Shown here: piece after piece, positions 34,335 to 43,442 of the stretch | How the letters are laid out: each line of letters starts with the position of its first letter | Numbering within the stretch: the first letter of the stretch is position 1 | NCBI RefSeq assembly: GCF_001435095.1 | Contig: NZ_AZFC01000018.1 | Span: 19,118-66,854 of the forward strand | Direction: 5' to 3' | Source of the DNA: Levilactobacillus spicheri DSM 15429 | GTDB lineage: Bacteria; Bacillota; Bacilli; Lactobacillales; Lactobacillaceae | Length of the DNA stretch: 47,737 nucleotides | The notes under the pieces: generated by a model | Seen by the model: the letters and a program-made list of their open reading frames with translations, nothing else | Told to the model about the DNA's origin: nothing | The model's database searches: none | Program-made: the position numbers and the translations under genes

Positions 34335-34531
34335 GATGCTGAACAATCGGGTAAAAAATGGTTCCCTTACAATAAAGGCGGCTCGTATCGGAAATGGTAT
34401 GGCAATTATGATTATGTTGTGAACTGGGAACATAATGGTCATGAAATTCGTAATTTTACTGACGCTAATGGCAAAGTTCGATCTCGTCCCCAGAACACTG
34501 ATTATTACTTTCATGAAGCGATAACTTGGTC
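34335..34531 (+). repeat. pglX inverted repeat block 3, cassette copy
   Basis: 197 bp with two mismatches to the reverse complement of 37357-37553, the longest and cleanest block. It encodes DAEQSGKKWFPYNKGG to FHEAITW. Synonymous sites are identical as well, which points to recent exchange rather than protein-level constraint. Confidence 0.95.
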
Positions 34532-34828
34532 TCTTATAACAAGTGGAAACTTTAGTATGCGATATAGAAATTACGGAAGTATTCATGATGTTTCTGGAAT
34601 GTCAGCCTTTTCTGATGAATCCGACCAATTGAAAACAGTTTTAGGGGCGGTGAATTCTCCAGTTGGAAATTATATTTTTAAAATTGTTAATCCCACTATA
34701 AATCTTCAAATAGGTAATTTAACTATGTTCCCAGTAATTCAGCCAAGAAATAAAAGTAATATGTTTTTGGTTGATAACTGTATTGAACTGGCTAAAGGAG
34801 ACTGGGATGCTTTTGAAATTTCCTGGAG

Positions 34829-34872
34829 TTTTCAAAAGCACCCTCTACTTCTCCACATCGCTGACGAGAAGC
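34829..34872 (+). repeat. pglX inverted repeat block 4, cassette copy
   Basis: 44 bp, identical to the reverse complement of 37019-37062. It encodes FQKHPLLLHIADEK. Similarity to the full gene stops right after it, so it marks the 3' edge of the exchangeable cassette. Confidence 0.93.
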
Positions 34873-34921
34873 TCGCACACTGCCGTTCTCCCATTGGCGA
34901 ACAAGTTGGATTGTGACAAAA

Positions 34922-34930
34922 TTGTGCCAA
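34922..34930 (+). repeat. TTGTGCCAA, inverted partner of the integrase 3' arm sites
   Basis: Nine bases located just upstream of the integrase gene, complementary to TTGGCACAA at 36057-36065. Together they flank the integrase gene in inverted orientation and may be binding sites for it. Confidence 0.5.
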
Positions 34931-34955
34931 CTTACTCATCAATGGAGGGAAAATA

Positions 34956-36044
34956 ATGGTTAGTTATCGTAAACGTGGCAATGCCTGGCAGTATGAAATT
35001 TCCTATAAAGACATCAATGGCCACTACAAAAAGCTTCGCAAATCTGGTTTTCTATTAAAATCAGAAGCCATTTTGGCTGCTAGTAAAGTTCAGGCCGAAC
35101 ACCCTAATTTAACAACGGTTCAATCTGGAAGTGAATCACTAGTCTCCTATTATCGCCGGTGGATCAAGGTTTACAAGCAAGAAGCCGTCACCCCGATCAC
35201 TTATAACAAATACCAAAACACTGCCAAACATGCCGCAGAGCTCTTTGGTAATCTCAAGTTGAAGGATTTAACTAAACTGATTTATCAAGAAAAACTAAAC
35301 GAATTTGCCCGGACCCACGCCCGCCGAACAGTATCCTGTTTCCATAAACAACTCCGGGCCTGCCTATTAGAAGCGCTAGACGAAAAGATTATTATTTCTG
35401 ACCCCACGCGTAAAGCCGTTGTGACCGGTGTCGAACGCCCCAAACGACTAAAAGTCTTGAGTTATCAAGACTGGCAACGATTGATTACACACCTTTCCGC
35501 CACCAGAATCGACCACATGATTATTTATATCGCCGCCGTTACCGGCATGCGCTACGGCGAAGTAGTCGGACTAACCGCTGCCGATATCGACTGCCAACAC
35601 CATAAAATCAGCGTTAATAAGGCATGGGACTACAAGTATAAAACTGGCTTCATGAAGACCAAGACGCCTTCTTCCGTTCGCGACATTTCAATTGATGCTA
35701 CCACTGTCGCCATGCTCAAAACCTATTTGCAGCAATTTCCCGCCACACCCCATCGTCCAATCTTCATGACACCCGAGGGTCATGTTTTCGTGAGTGCCGA
35801 GATCAATCACTCACTGACCGAAATTCTCCACACGCTTAAGATTCCCAGAATCACTTTTCATGGCCTTCGGCACACTCACGCTTCAATTCTGCTCTACAAG
35901 GGAGTTAGTGTCCTTTCCGTGTCCCGTCGGCTAGGTCATAGTAGCATCACGACCACGCAGTCTACCTACTTGCACATCATCAAAGAACTTGAAACTCAAG
36001 ACCAAGATCGTATCATTTCCATCCTCGAAAAAGCCTCGAAATAG
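34956..36044 (+). CDS. int: Tyrosine recombinase / phage-type integrase
   Basis: 362 residues. Layout: an N-terminal arm-binding domain (about 1-50, starting SYRKRGNAWQYEISY), a SAM-like core-binding domain (about 60-160) and a C-terminal catalytic domain. The catalytic residues are intact: R199 in TGMRYGEV, H302 and R305 in HGLRHTHAS, H328 in RRLGHSS and the nucleophile Y338 in STYLH. Start ATG 34956 with GGAGG upstream. It lies between two inverted pglX copies and is the obvious candidate to invert or exchange them. The phage/ICE-like build and the TTGGCACA repeats after it suggest it came from a mobile element. Confidence 0.95.
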   Translation: MVSYRKRGNAWQYEISYKDINGHYKKLRKSGFLLKSEAILAASKVQAEHPNLTTVQSGSESLVSYYRRWIKVYKQEAVTPITYNKYQNTAKHAAELFGNLKLKDLTKLIYQEKLNEFARTHARRTVSCFHKQLRACLLEALDEKIIISDPTRKAVVTGVERPKRLKVLSYQDWQRLITHLSATRIDHMIIYIAAVTGMRYGEVVGLTAADIDCQHHKISVNKAWDYKYKTGFMKTKTPSSVRDISIDATTVAMLKTYLQQFPATPHRPIFMTPEGHVFVSAEINHSLTEILHTLKIPRITFHGLRHTHASILLYKGVSVLSVSRRLGHSSITTTQSTYLHIIKELETQDQDRIISILEKASK

Positions 36045-36065
36045 TTGGCACATCTTTTGGCACAA
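36045..36065 (+). repeat. Directly repeated TTGGCACA, putative integrase arm-type sites
   Basis: TTGGCACA occurs at 36045-36052 and again at 36057-36064, 12 bp apart, immediately after the integrase stop codon. Paired TTGGCACA-like sites next to int are common arm-type binding sites in Gram-positive phages and ICEs. They overlap the start of the terminator. Confidence 0.6.
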
Positions 36066-36098
36066 AACGGGTCTCCCATGATTGGAAGACCCGTTTTT
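36064..36098. terminator. Bidirectional terminator between int and pglX
   Basis: AAAACGGGTCT pairs with AGACCCGTTTTT. It lies 20 bp after int and directly after the convergent pglX stop codon, so it should end both. It also blocks read-through from the brx operon toward pglZ. Confidence 0.92.
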
Positions 36099-36101
36099 CG
36101 C

Positions 36102-39100
36102 TTACTTCAATTTCGTTAAAATCTTTTCATCGCTCTGCAATTTCTGATGGTTAACCACCACACCATCATCTAAATCTAATTCAATCTGCTGACTAGCTAA
36201 ATGTTGCAGCGGCGCGTCGTACTTCCTAACCTCATCTAATTGCTTTTCCAAATGTTTACGTGTCTTTTCATAACGCTTCTTTTGACTAATAACTGGTTCA
36301 TTCGCAGCTATTTCCGTGATTTGGGCCAACCGGGTCTCGTACTTTCCCTGCAACGGATGTAGGTAGTTTGTCCGAACCATTGCTAGCTCATTTGCGTCGT
36401 ACCGATGAAGGTACATCAACGCTTTGAAGCCATCGTTTCGTCCAGTTGAGAATTCCCAATAAATTGGTCGTTTTTGATACAACTTATTGTGATCTTTAAA
36501 GAAGTCGTCAACAAAGTACTTACGAATGGCGGCTTCATCAGAATCGGCCTTCTTCCCAATGACGGAAGCAATGTACGCCAGATTTTCTTCGACAGTATCT
36601 GCCCCAAATGTCACTGCCAAGAACTCACGCAAGCGATACATAATATCACGTGAATCCCCAAAGTAATCGGCATCGTTCAACATCAGAAGATTGTCCTGGT
36701 TGGGAATAAACGAATGATACTTAGTTGCATCCCATTGTCCCCCCGCAAAGGCTAACCCTGGCGTATCCAATGAATAACGTCCAAATACAACTCCGACAAA
36801 GTACGACAAGAACGATTTAATATCTCGCGTCTCATCGGATAACCGAACCGAGACGTCTTTGTCAGCCACCTCTGGTGATAATTCATCGTTCAGACCGTAT
36901 AAATTAATAAAAATTCGGTTAAGCGCCTCTTCATTCGCCTTCAACTGATCAAAACGTGACTGCGTCTCATCTTGCCATAACTTAAAGGCGTTCTGCAGCT
37001 TACCGTCCACTTCATTTTGCTTCTCGTCAGCGATGTGGAGAAGTAGAGGGTGCTTTTGAAAATCCCAGGAAGTTTCAAAAGAATCCCAATCATACTTGGC
37101 CAAAAGAATGGCAGTTTCCGATACTTTTGTATTTGCCGTGTGGCTTTTAATTACAGGGAAAGATTGAAAGTTGCCAATTTGAAGAGAAATGGTAGGGTTG
37201 ATCATATTAAAAATGTAGTTTCCAATTTTAGTATTCATTAATCCTAAAAGCTCTAAAATCATTTTATGATTCTTAGTAAATGCTGACATTCCCTTAACAT
37301 CATGTATACTACCTGCACTACGATACCTTAATGAAAATTTGCCGCTATTTACATCGGACCAAGTTATCGCTTCATGAAAGTAATAATCAGTGTTCTGGGG
37401 ACGAGATCGAACTTTGCCATTAGCGTCAGTAAAATTACGAATTTCATGACCATTATGTTCCCAGTTCACAACATAATCATAATTGCCATACCATTTCCGA
37501 TACGAGCCGCCCTTATTGTAAGGAAACCATTTTTTACCCGATTGTTCAGCATCAGAAATCGATTTGGCGTGGAAATCGATTTTAGCAAAAGGAACTTCGA
37601 ACCACTGCCGTAAAAATTTAGTGTTATTACCAGTTTGCAACCCAACATGAGGGCTAGCTACATCGTCCATTCGGGTTCCAATCTCAAAATCATGCAGCAA
37701 ATTCTCACTAGCCCAATAAGCAATTGGCATCCCCGGAATCTTGGTAAAGTTCGCTTGGTTAGTTCGATAAAGGTAAGGGGTCGTCATATTTTTAACTGCT
37801 TCAAGATACGCTTGTTCCTTTTTATTCTGCGAATCAAAGCTGACTAATCGTTCATACGTTCCCACAAAGTTTGAAATCTGCTGTTTCTTAAACACGAAGG
37901 TTGTCGATTGAACGACTTCACCGCCAATTTCCTCAAATGCCCGTGTTCCCAGATGGGCCATATTTAAAAGCATATCCTGACGTAAGGTTTGGCGTAGCTT
38001 CTCAAAGCTAGAAAGAAACATCCAAGCGTGTTGGGTGACCATGGCAAAATAGCCGTCCTGCATCGTTAGCGCTCGTAGTCGTTCTATAAATACGGCGAAT
38101 AAGTCCGATTTACTGTTAGGAAAGTGCTTTTTAACGTATTTGGATAACGTTGCATCCATCTTGCCAGAACCCATGTACGGTGGGTTCATGGCGCCGATGG
38201 TGTATTGGCGACTCAAAACTTGCCCAACGGTTACGATATCTTTTAAACGCGCTTGTTTTTCCGTCAACAAAGCTGAGTCTAAGGACAGTTGTCCCTTCGC
38301 CAACTCACGGCTCGCTAACTGATGTAACTCATCCCAATTGATAGTAGCATCCGGGATAATGAGCGAACCGTACTCGTTCCCATATTTAAATTGGCCGAGT
38401 GCAGCCGCAAGATCTTCTTTTTCCTGCTCATCGCGAATGAGACTTTGAAAATCATCTATGGAAAGTCCCTGTGAATCTGGAATATCAAAAACGTTAGGGC
38501 AAATTCCAAGTTTTAGGAAACGTCGGTTGAACTGACGAGCTTTCATCATTAATGCAAAATACGTCAATTGGAAGGCACGCGTATCAATATCTAATCCCCA
38601 CAAGTTCTTTTCGATGATGAGTTTCGCAGCGTCTCGTTGTGAGTAACCTTCTTGGCTATAAATCTGCATAAACATAGTAAATGCGTAAACTAGAATATGG
38701 CCAGACCCCATCGCGGCATCAATCAAAGTGATATCTTCCGGTTGAATAACCGTCAAGTCGGATGAACCGGTTTTAACTTCCAACGCAACCTCTGATGTTT
38801 GACTAGCCGTTGGCATTAAATAATCCCATCCCATAGCTGTAGCGATTTCTTGCTCACTACGGGCATCACCCTTCGCTTGTAAGACTCGTACCCAATAGTG
38901 TCCTAGCGAATTTTCGACCATGTATTTTACAATCCAGTCAGGCGTAAACAGTTGGGTAACTGCAGGGATGTCAGTTTCTGTATATTTTCTCTTCTTGAAC
39001 GCGCGATCCTTAGGTTCCGTATTGTAATACTGATACAGCCATCCAATAATCTCGACCTGTCCGCCAACGGCAACGTTAAAATCGTCCTCGCTAACGTCGG

Positions 39101-39755
39101 TAATCAGATGGTGAATCACGCCGTCGTTATAGCTGGGCGTGAACAATAATTCGGCGTAGTCATCCGTGGGTTCAAACAGATAAGGCAGGTTTTCATTCAA
39201 TGCGTTGGCCTGCTTGATAAACAACATCCGATACAGAGCATCCATGTCCACCGGCCGTTCTGTTTCCCGGGCTTGGGCAATCAATTGCCGTTCAGCCGGC
39301 GTAAACTTTCCCAAGCTATCTTCCAAATCTGCGCTAGATTCCATCGCCATGACCATAATGTCTGGTTCATGCCGGTCTAACGTACTCGAAAGCACCCGGG
39401 TTCGGCTAGGGAGGTAATTATTCACTTCCATGAATCGAATTGCAATAATCCGGTTAAACCAGGTATAGGCAACCTCTTCAACCAGGTCATTAAACGCCGT
39501 GGCGAGATCCGACTTCTGCTCTCGTTGACGTAGTTCGGCGACCAACTTCTGTCGCTTAACAATGTCCTTCCCCGTAAGCGCGTTTTGTTCGTCCGTTTTA
39601 TCTAACCGGTAGTATTCAATCTCATGAGTTGATGCTTCCGTCTTAGGACGAATTTCATCCGCCGTGATTCCCACGGAACGGGCCTTTAACTTGATTTGTT
39701 CAATCATGTCTTTGCGAGCGTTGACCGCAAATTTCTTAATCGCTGTTTTATCCAT
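36102..39755 (-). CDS. pglX: BREX DNA adenine methyltransferase PglX, expressed full-length allele
   Basis: 1217 residues, standard type 1 BREX length. It methylates adenine in a short asymmetric host site and its specificity guides phage exclusion. The SAM-binding motif AMGSGHILVYAF is near residue 347 and the catalytic NPPY near 523. The segment from about 660 to 900 behaves as the target-recognition part and is where most allele differences lie. Residues 1-201 and the last about 305 have no counterpart in the silent cassette and are the constant ends. The ATG at 39755 follows GAGAGGAT, 24 bp after brxC, so it is in the brx operon. Four blocks are shared with the inverted cassette at 32820-34916. 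Confidence 0.95.
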   Translation of the reverse strand: MDKTAIKKFAVNARKDMIEQIKLKARSVGITADEIRPKTEASTHEIEYYRLDKTDEQNALTGKDIVKRQKLVAELRQREQKSDLATAFNDLVEEVAYTWFNRIIAIRFMEVNNYLPSRTRVLSSTLDRHEPDIMVMAMESSADLEDSLGKFTPAERQLIAQARETERPVDMDALYRMLFIKQANALNENLPYLFEPTDDYAELLFTPSYNDGVIHHLITDVSEDDFNVAVGGQVEIIGWLYQYYNTEPKDRAFKKRKYTETDIPAVTQLFTPDWIVKYMVENSLGHYWVRVLQAKGDARSEQEIATAMGWDYLMPTASQTSEVALEVKTGSSDLTVIQPEDITLIDAAMGSGHILVYAFTMFMQIYSQEGYSQRDAAKLIIEKNLWGLDIDTRAFQLTYFALMMKARQFNRRFLKLGICPNVFDIPDSQGLSIDDFQSLIRDEQEKEDLAAALGQFKYGNEYGSLIIPDATINWDELHQLASRELAKGQLSLDSALLTEKQARLKDIVTVGQVLSRQYTIGAMNPPYMGSGKMDATLSKYVKKHFPNSKSDLFAVFIERLRALTMQDGYFAMVTQHAWMFLSSFEKLRQTLRQDMLLNMAHLGTRAFEEIGGEVVQSTTFVFKKQQISNFVGTYERLVSFDSQNKKEQAYLEAVKNMTTPYLYRTNQANFTKIPGMPIAYWASENLLHDFEIGTRMDDVASPHVGLQTGNNTKFLRQWFEVPFAKIDFHAKSISDAEQSGKKWFPYNKGGSYRKWYGNYDYVVNWEHNGHEIRNFTDANGKVRSRPQNTDYYFHEAITWSDVNSGKFSLRYRSAGSIHDVKGMSAFTKNHKMILELLGLMNTKIGNYIFNMINPTISLQIGNFQSFPVIKSHTANTKVSETAILLAKYDWDSFETSWDFQKHPLLLHIADEKQNEVDGKLQNAFKLWQDETQSRFDQLKANEEALNRIFINLYGLNDELSPEVADKDVSVRLSDETRDIKSFLSYFVGVVFGRYSLDTPGLAFAGGQWDATKYHSFIPNQDNLLMLNDADYFGDSRDIMYRLREFLAVTFGADTVEENLAYIASVIGKKADSDEAAIRKYFVDDFFKDHNKLYQKRPIYWEFSTGRNDGFKALMYLHRYDANELAMVRTNYLHPLQGKYETRLAQITEIAANEPVISQKKRYEKTRKHLEKQLDEVRKYDAPLQHLASQQIELDLDDGVVVNHQKLQSDEKILTKLK
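37019..37062 (-). repeat. pglX inverted repeat block 4, full-length gene copy
   Basis: Partner of 34829-34872, identical over 44 bp. It covers about residues 898-912 of PglX and borders the constant C-terminal part. Confidence 0.93.
37357..37553 (-). repeat. pglX inverted repeat block 3, full-length gene copy
   Basis: Partner of 34335-34531 (197 bp, two mismatches). It covers about residues 735-800 of PglX. Confidence 0.95.
37663..37775 (-). repeat. pglX inverted repeat block 2, full-length gene copy
   Basis: Partner of 34113-34225 (113 bp, three mismatches). It covers about residues 661-698 of PglX. Confidence 0.93.
39013..39151 (-). repeat. pglX inverted repeat block 1, full-length gene copy
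   Basis: Partner of 32815-32953 (139 bp, three mismatches). It covers about residues 202-248 of PglX, at the border between the constant N-terminal part and the variable body. Confidence 0.95.
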
Positions 39756-39779
39756 AGTATCCTCTCATCCCTGACTCAC

Positions 39780-42700
39780 CTACAGGGTAAAGTTAATTTT
39801 ACCACCATTCTCCTGTAGCTTTTCCAGTAACTCTTTCCGTAACCGTTCCAACTGGGCGTCCACGTCCGCAGAATTTTCAAGTTGCCAGGTCTGGTCGATT
39901 CCTAATGTCTGGACGTGCACTTCACGTGGCGCTACCGGCTTCTTCGTCGTTGGTGGCGTGGCCGTTTTATTATCAGATGAATGGGCAGGTGTTTGGTCGT
40001 CACCTTTCGTCCGTTCTGTTTGCGCCTGCTGAGCTTTGATTCGTTGGGCAATCATCCGGTCAATCGCTTGCGTGATGCTTTTCCGCCGTTTTGTAGCTTG
40101 TTGCTCAATGACGTACAGGTTATTCAGTGTTGGCGCCTTTTCCGCATTTTGGATGAGCGTATCGAACTTACGGTTAATCTGGTGGGCATAGTCTTCCGTC
40201 ACATTGCAGTCTTGACTGTACCGCATAGCTGTCTTTTTTTCCGTTTGAACAAATGCCTTAACTTCTACTAATCCCGAATCAAACTCTTGCGTGTACGCAT
40301 CATTGAACTGTGTATTCAACGCCTTCAGCTCTTGCATCTTACCTTCGGGCTTGTTTAACGTCATAATCGCCTGAATCTGGTCGTTCAATTGCTTGATCTG
40401 GTGCCCCACCAAGAACTCTTCTGAATCCTGGTAAATCGCCAGCTTTTTCTGCGCCGCTTCCCAAATTTCCTGTTGTATTTCACTCTGATAGAATTCATTG
40501 ATACCAAAGTCCAGCATGTCATCGTTCCAGTCTTGCAGGTCCTCTTCCTTTTGGGCAATCAAGTCGTAGAACCGCTCCGGATCGTGCTGGGCCAACAGAG
40601 GCTGAATCAGTTTTTGACCATCCTCCAGGAAATTTCGCCCTGGGTAATAGGCCGGCTTCCGCAAGTACATTTCCAGCGTCTTCAACTCGTCCTGCATACG
40701 ATCCTGTAATTCGTTAACCAGGGTGTCGTCCTCTTCGTCACTAAAGACTCGCTTGTTAAAAACGTCTTGGGCCACCGACTTTAAAGCTTGCCGCTTCTGC
40801 AGGCTGATTGCCTGCCGCGGCTCCAACTGCACCGCTGGAATCATCCTTCGCTTCAAGAAGAAGTTCGCAAATTCGTTGGCTGAGTAGTTGTCGCGAAGAT
40901 TCAGCTGTTCGCCATTCACGTAAACTTTTAGCTTCGAATCAGCGAAAAGTTTCGCCACTAGCCATTCTGTATCAATTTCTCGATATCCGTATGGGATTCC
41001 CTTAAACCGATCCAAAATGGATTTATAAGCAACCTTACCATGTCCATCACTACAACCTTTATTGACCCGATCAAAGACTTTTTGAGCCGCGTGCGAGTTT
41101 GTCTCATCCTTTACCATCTCAGAAGATTGCTTGAACAAGGCCACTACATCGTTTTCTTGCTTAACCGCTTCAATGTAGCTCAAGTTTCGATAAACTTCCC
41201 CGACCAGCCGTTCTTGAGCTTGTGCCAATTGGGTGAAAAAGTCTTTCTTCGAAGCCGCTAGTTTTTCGCCCTGAACATAGATGTCTGCAGCCTGTAATGC
41301 CGTCTCCAGTTCTCGAGCAACCTGTTCTTTCAACGCGTTTAACTCGATTTTTTTCACATCAATAATCTGTTGTGACCGGGCATCCTTTGCCTGCTCCCGT
41401 GGGTTTAAAATGAATTTTTCAATCCGTAAGACTTGTTCCTGATCATCAATGTACTTTCGATTATTGGGTAGATTAATTACAATTTGCGGCTGATCTGGCG
41501 AACTCGACAGTTGCCGTAAAATCAAGTCGTCCTGACTAGCTTCACTTTCCGGCGTCACTAGCTTTAGACCCATCCCTGGATTGATCTGTCCAATAGGTCG
41601 ATCATCGACCCACTGATTAAACGTAAAGTTATACTGCTGATTGAGCTTCGGGTACGTATAGCGCCGTGAAATGGCAGTTGGGCTGAATAAGAAATCCCCA
41701 ATCGCCTGTGAAATTTCGCTTGCATCCACACTCTGTTTTTGAATTTGCTTACTGATGTCTTGTTCGGCATCTGTTAAGAATTCATACCCACTGGTCGTTT
41801 TTTCCACGATGTTTTGGTCCTGCAACGTCTGCAAGGCCTCCTTGACGCGTTTTTCCAGGTCGATTCGGTCCACGTCGATTGAGTCAATCATCAGCGTCAC
41901 CAAATTATTCAACGTCGCATCGAAGTCCTGTACGTATTTCACCATGAATAACGTTTCTAAGACCTGAACTGCAAAGGGATGCTCTTCGCTATTCGGGTTA
42001 ATCAAGTCGTTACTCTGGGCCCGTTGAATCACAATCATATGCGTATGGTCCAGAAAATGGCTGAGGCCCTGGAAGAACAGGCTAAACGGAATCAACGTCC
42101 GGGTATCCTGGTTTTCCAGCCGCTGTGCGGATTCCTGGAACACCGCCAGCATTGACCGTTCCCCGTTGGCCAAGTGCTTACCATCGGACCCATTTTCTCG
42201 AATGGCCGTCAGGGTGTCCTGAAGTAGGAAGATTTGATACGGCACAAACGGATAGAGGTCCGCAAAGGATTGCGCACTCTCATACCGTTTACGTTCTTCT
42301 TTCCCATCAAAACTAATCAGGTTGTTAATCGTATGCTGGTTGTCAGTGAACGTTTGTTCCAATAATTCATGGCTCTCCGCTGTTTTCGCCAGCAACCGTT
42401 TTTGAATCACTTCGTCAACGTTAGCAGAGGACATCGCAATTCGGGTGTTAAACCGGCCCTGAATCTTAGAAAAGTCTTGCCCATTGAGATGATCCGTCAC
42501 TTGGTCAATCGCTTGCTGACTGGTAACGATGACCCACGCCTTACCGTGGGTGTAGGTTCCTAAGTCCTCAACGATGCTCTGCAGGTTCAGCATGCGTTGT
42601 TGACTTCCCCCGATGTATTGCCCCACTTCATCGACCAGAAAGGCCATATGATAATTGGGACCCTTAGACTCTATGTACTGGTTGACCAACTTGGCAAAGC

Positions 42701-43427
42701 TCTCCACACTTACCGGATACTCTGTGCGTAACTGGTCGATGAAACCATCTGCATTCTCAGGTGACATATAGTCAATCGCCACCAGAGTCTCTCGAATCGT
42801 CCCCTTCAAAAAGGCGTACGCATTCCGCGCAGAGTGCCAGTCACGGTGTTGCTTATCCAATTCTTGGAATTTTTGTTGAAAGGCTGTATATTTCCCTTGG
42901 GCAATCAGGTCCCGTTCCATGTCCGCAATCCAAAAGTCGGCGCCGAACAACCCTAATTGTTCGTTAAAGACCTGCAAAAAGACGTTTAGAATCGCATCCT
43001 TTTGGGATTTATTTCCATTCTTAGCCTTTGAGTCAATGTTGAATAACATCACCTCGTTGGGAACCGTTGTAGCCAAACGCATATTGGCCAGAGTCGCTTC
43101 ATCGCTAATCTTGTGGTCATCGATAAAGTAATCTAAGGCGCGCTTCCCCGCAACTTCTCGATTTTCCAATAAGTACGCCAAGATCTTTAAGAAGTGCGAT
43201 TTCCCAGAACCGAAGAATCCCGAAATCCAAACACCCATTTTGGTGGTCTCGTGATTGATACCGTTAGCATACGCTGCGAAAAAGTCCTTAAAATGGGTGC
43301 GTAACTCCTTAGTAACCACGTACTCTTCTAGTTCCTGCTTAACATCCGCATCCTGTTCGTCCCCAATTGTAATAACACCCTTGATATCCCGATCAATGGA
43401 TTTCGCAAAAATATCTTTAATCTTCAT
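39780..43427 (-). CDS. brxC: BREX P-loop ATPase BrxC
   Basis: 1215 residues, the large AAA+/STAND-like ATPase of type 1 BREX (PglY/BrxC family), required for defence. Walker A is GFFGSGKSH at residues 70-78. A Walker B-like AFLVDEVGQY lies near residue 260. The C-terminal half is long and helical, with coiled-coil character around the QDRMQDELKTLEMYL region, and ends in a charged Gln/Lys-rich linker and a short domain with VQTLGIDQTWQLEN. The start ATG 43427 follows AGGGGAG. It lies between brxB (15 bp gap) and pglX (24 bp gap) in one operon. Confidence 0.96.
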   Translation of the reverse strand: MKIKDIFAKSIDRDIKGVITIGDEQDADVKQELEEYVVTKELRTHFKDFFAAYANGINHETTKMGVWISGFFGSGKSHFLKILAYLLENREVAGKRALDYFIDDHKISDEATLANMRLATTVPNEVMLFNIDSKAKNGNKSQKDAILNVFLQVFNEQLGLFGADFWIADMERDLIAQGKYTAFQQKFQELDKQHRDWHSARNAYAFLKGTIRETLVAIDYMSPENADGFIDQLRTEYPVSVESFAKLVNQYIESKGPNYHMAFLVDEVGQYIGGSQQRMLNLQSIVEDLGTYTHGKAWVIVTSQQAIDQVTDHLNGQDFSKIQGRFNTRIAMSSANVDEVIQKRLLAKTAESHELLEQTFTDNQHTINNLISFDGKEERKRYESAQSFADLYPFVPYQIFLLQDTLTAIRENGSDGKHLANGERSMLAVFQESAQRLENQDTRTLIPFSLFFQGLSHFLDHTHMIVIQRAQSNDLINPNSEEHPFAVQVLETLFMVKYVQDFDATLNNLVTLMIDSIDVDRIDLEKRVKEALQTLQDQNIVEKTTSGYEFLTDAEQDISKQIQKQSVDASEISQAIGDFLFSPTAISRRYTYPKLNQQYNFTFNQWVDDRPIGQINPGMGLKLVTPESEASQDDLILRQLSSSPDQPQIVINLPNNRKYIDDQEQVLRIEKFILNPREQAKDARSQQIIDVKKIELNALKEQVARELETALQAADIYVQGEKLAASKKDFFTQLAQAQERLVGEVYRNLSYIEAVKQENDVVALFKQSSEMVKDETNSHAAQKVFDRVNKGCSDGHGKVAYKSILDRFKGIPYGYREIDTEWLVAKLFADSKLKVYVNGEQLNLRDNYSANEFANFFLKRRMIPAVQLEPRQAISLQKRQALKSVAQDVFNKRVFSDEEDDTLVNELQDRMQDELKTLEMYLRKPAYYPGRNFLEDGQKLIQPLLAQHDPERFYDLIAQKEEDLQDWNDDMLDFGINEFYQSEIQQEIWEAAQKKLAIYQDSEEFLVGHQIKQLNDQIQAIMTLNKPEGKMQELKALNTQFNDAYTQEFDSGLVEVKAFVQTEKKTAMRYSQDCNVTEDYAHQINRKFDTLIQNAEKAPTLNNLYVIEQQATKRRKSITQAIDRMIAQRIKAQQAQTERTKGDDQTPAHSSDNKTATPPTTKKPVAPREVHVQTLGIDQTWQLENSADVDAQLERLRKELLEKLQENGGKINFTL

Positions 43428-43442
43428 TCGCTACCACTCCCC

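Larger units (their letters stand above)
32820..34916 (+). pseudogene. pglX: Silent alternative pglX cassette (lacks both ends)
   Basis: Open frame of 698 codons, inverted relative to the full pglX. It lacks the first 201 residues and the last about 305 residues of the full protein. Its first possible codon is a TTG at the repeat edge with no ribosome binding site, and I see no promoter, so it should be silent. It keeps a complete, different methyltransferase core: AMGSGHILVYAF (near 33195) and the catalytic NPPY (33716-33727), plus its own target-recognition region. It matches the full gene almost perfectly in four blocks and only moderately between them. The last 15 codons after IADEK are unrelated sequence. 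Best read as a storage cassette of a shufflon rather than a decayed gene, since the frame is fully open. Confidence 0.88.

Noticed and set aside
32820..34916. Treating the second pglX frame as an independent expressed methyltransferase
   Set aside because: It begins inside a conserved block with TTG and no ribosome binding site, lacks 201 N-terminal residues and the constant C-terminal part, and has no promoter. A silent cassette explains all of this.
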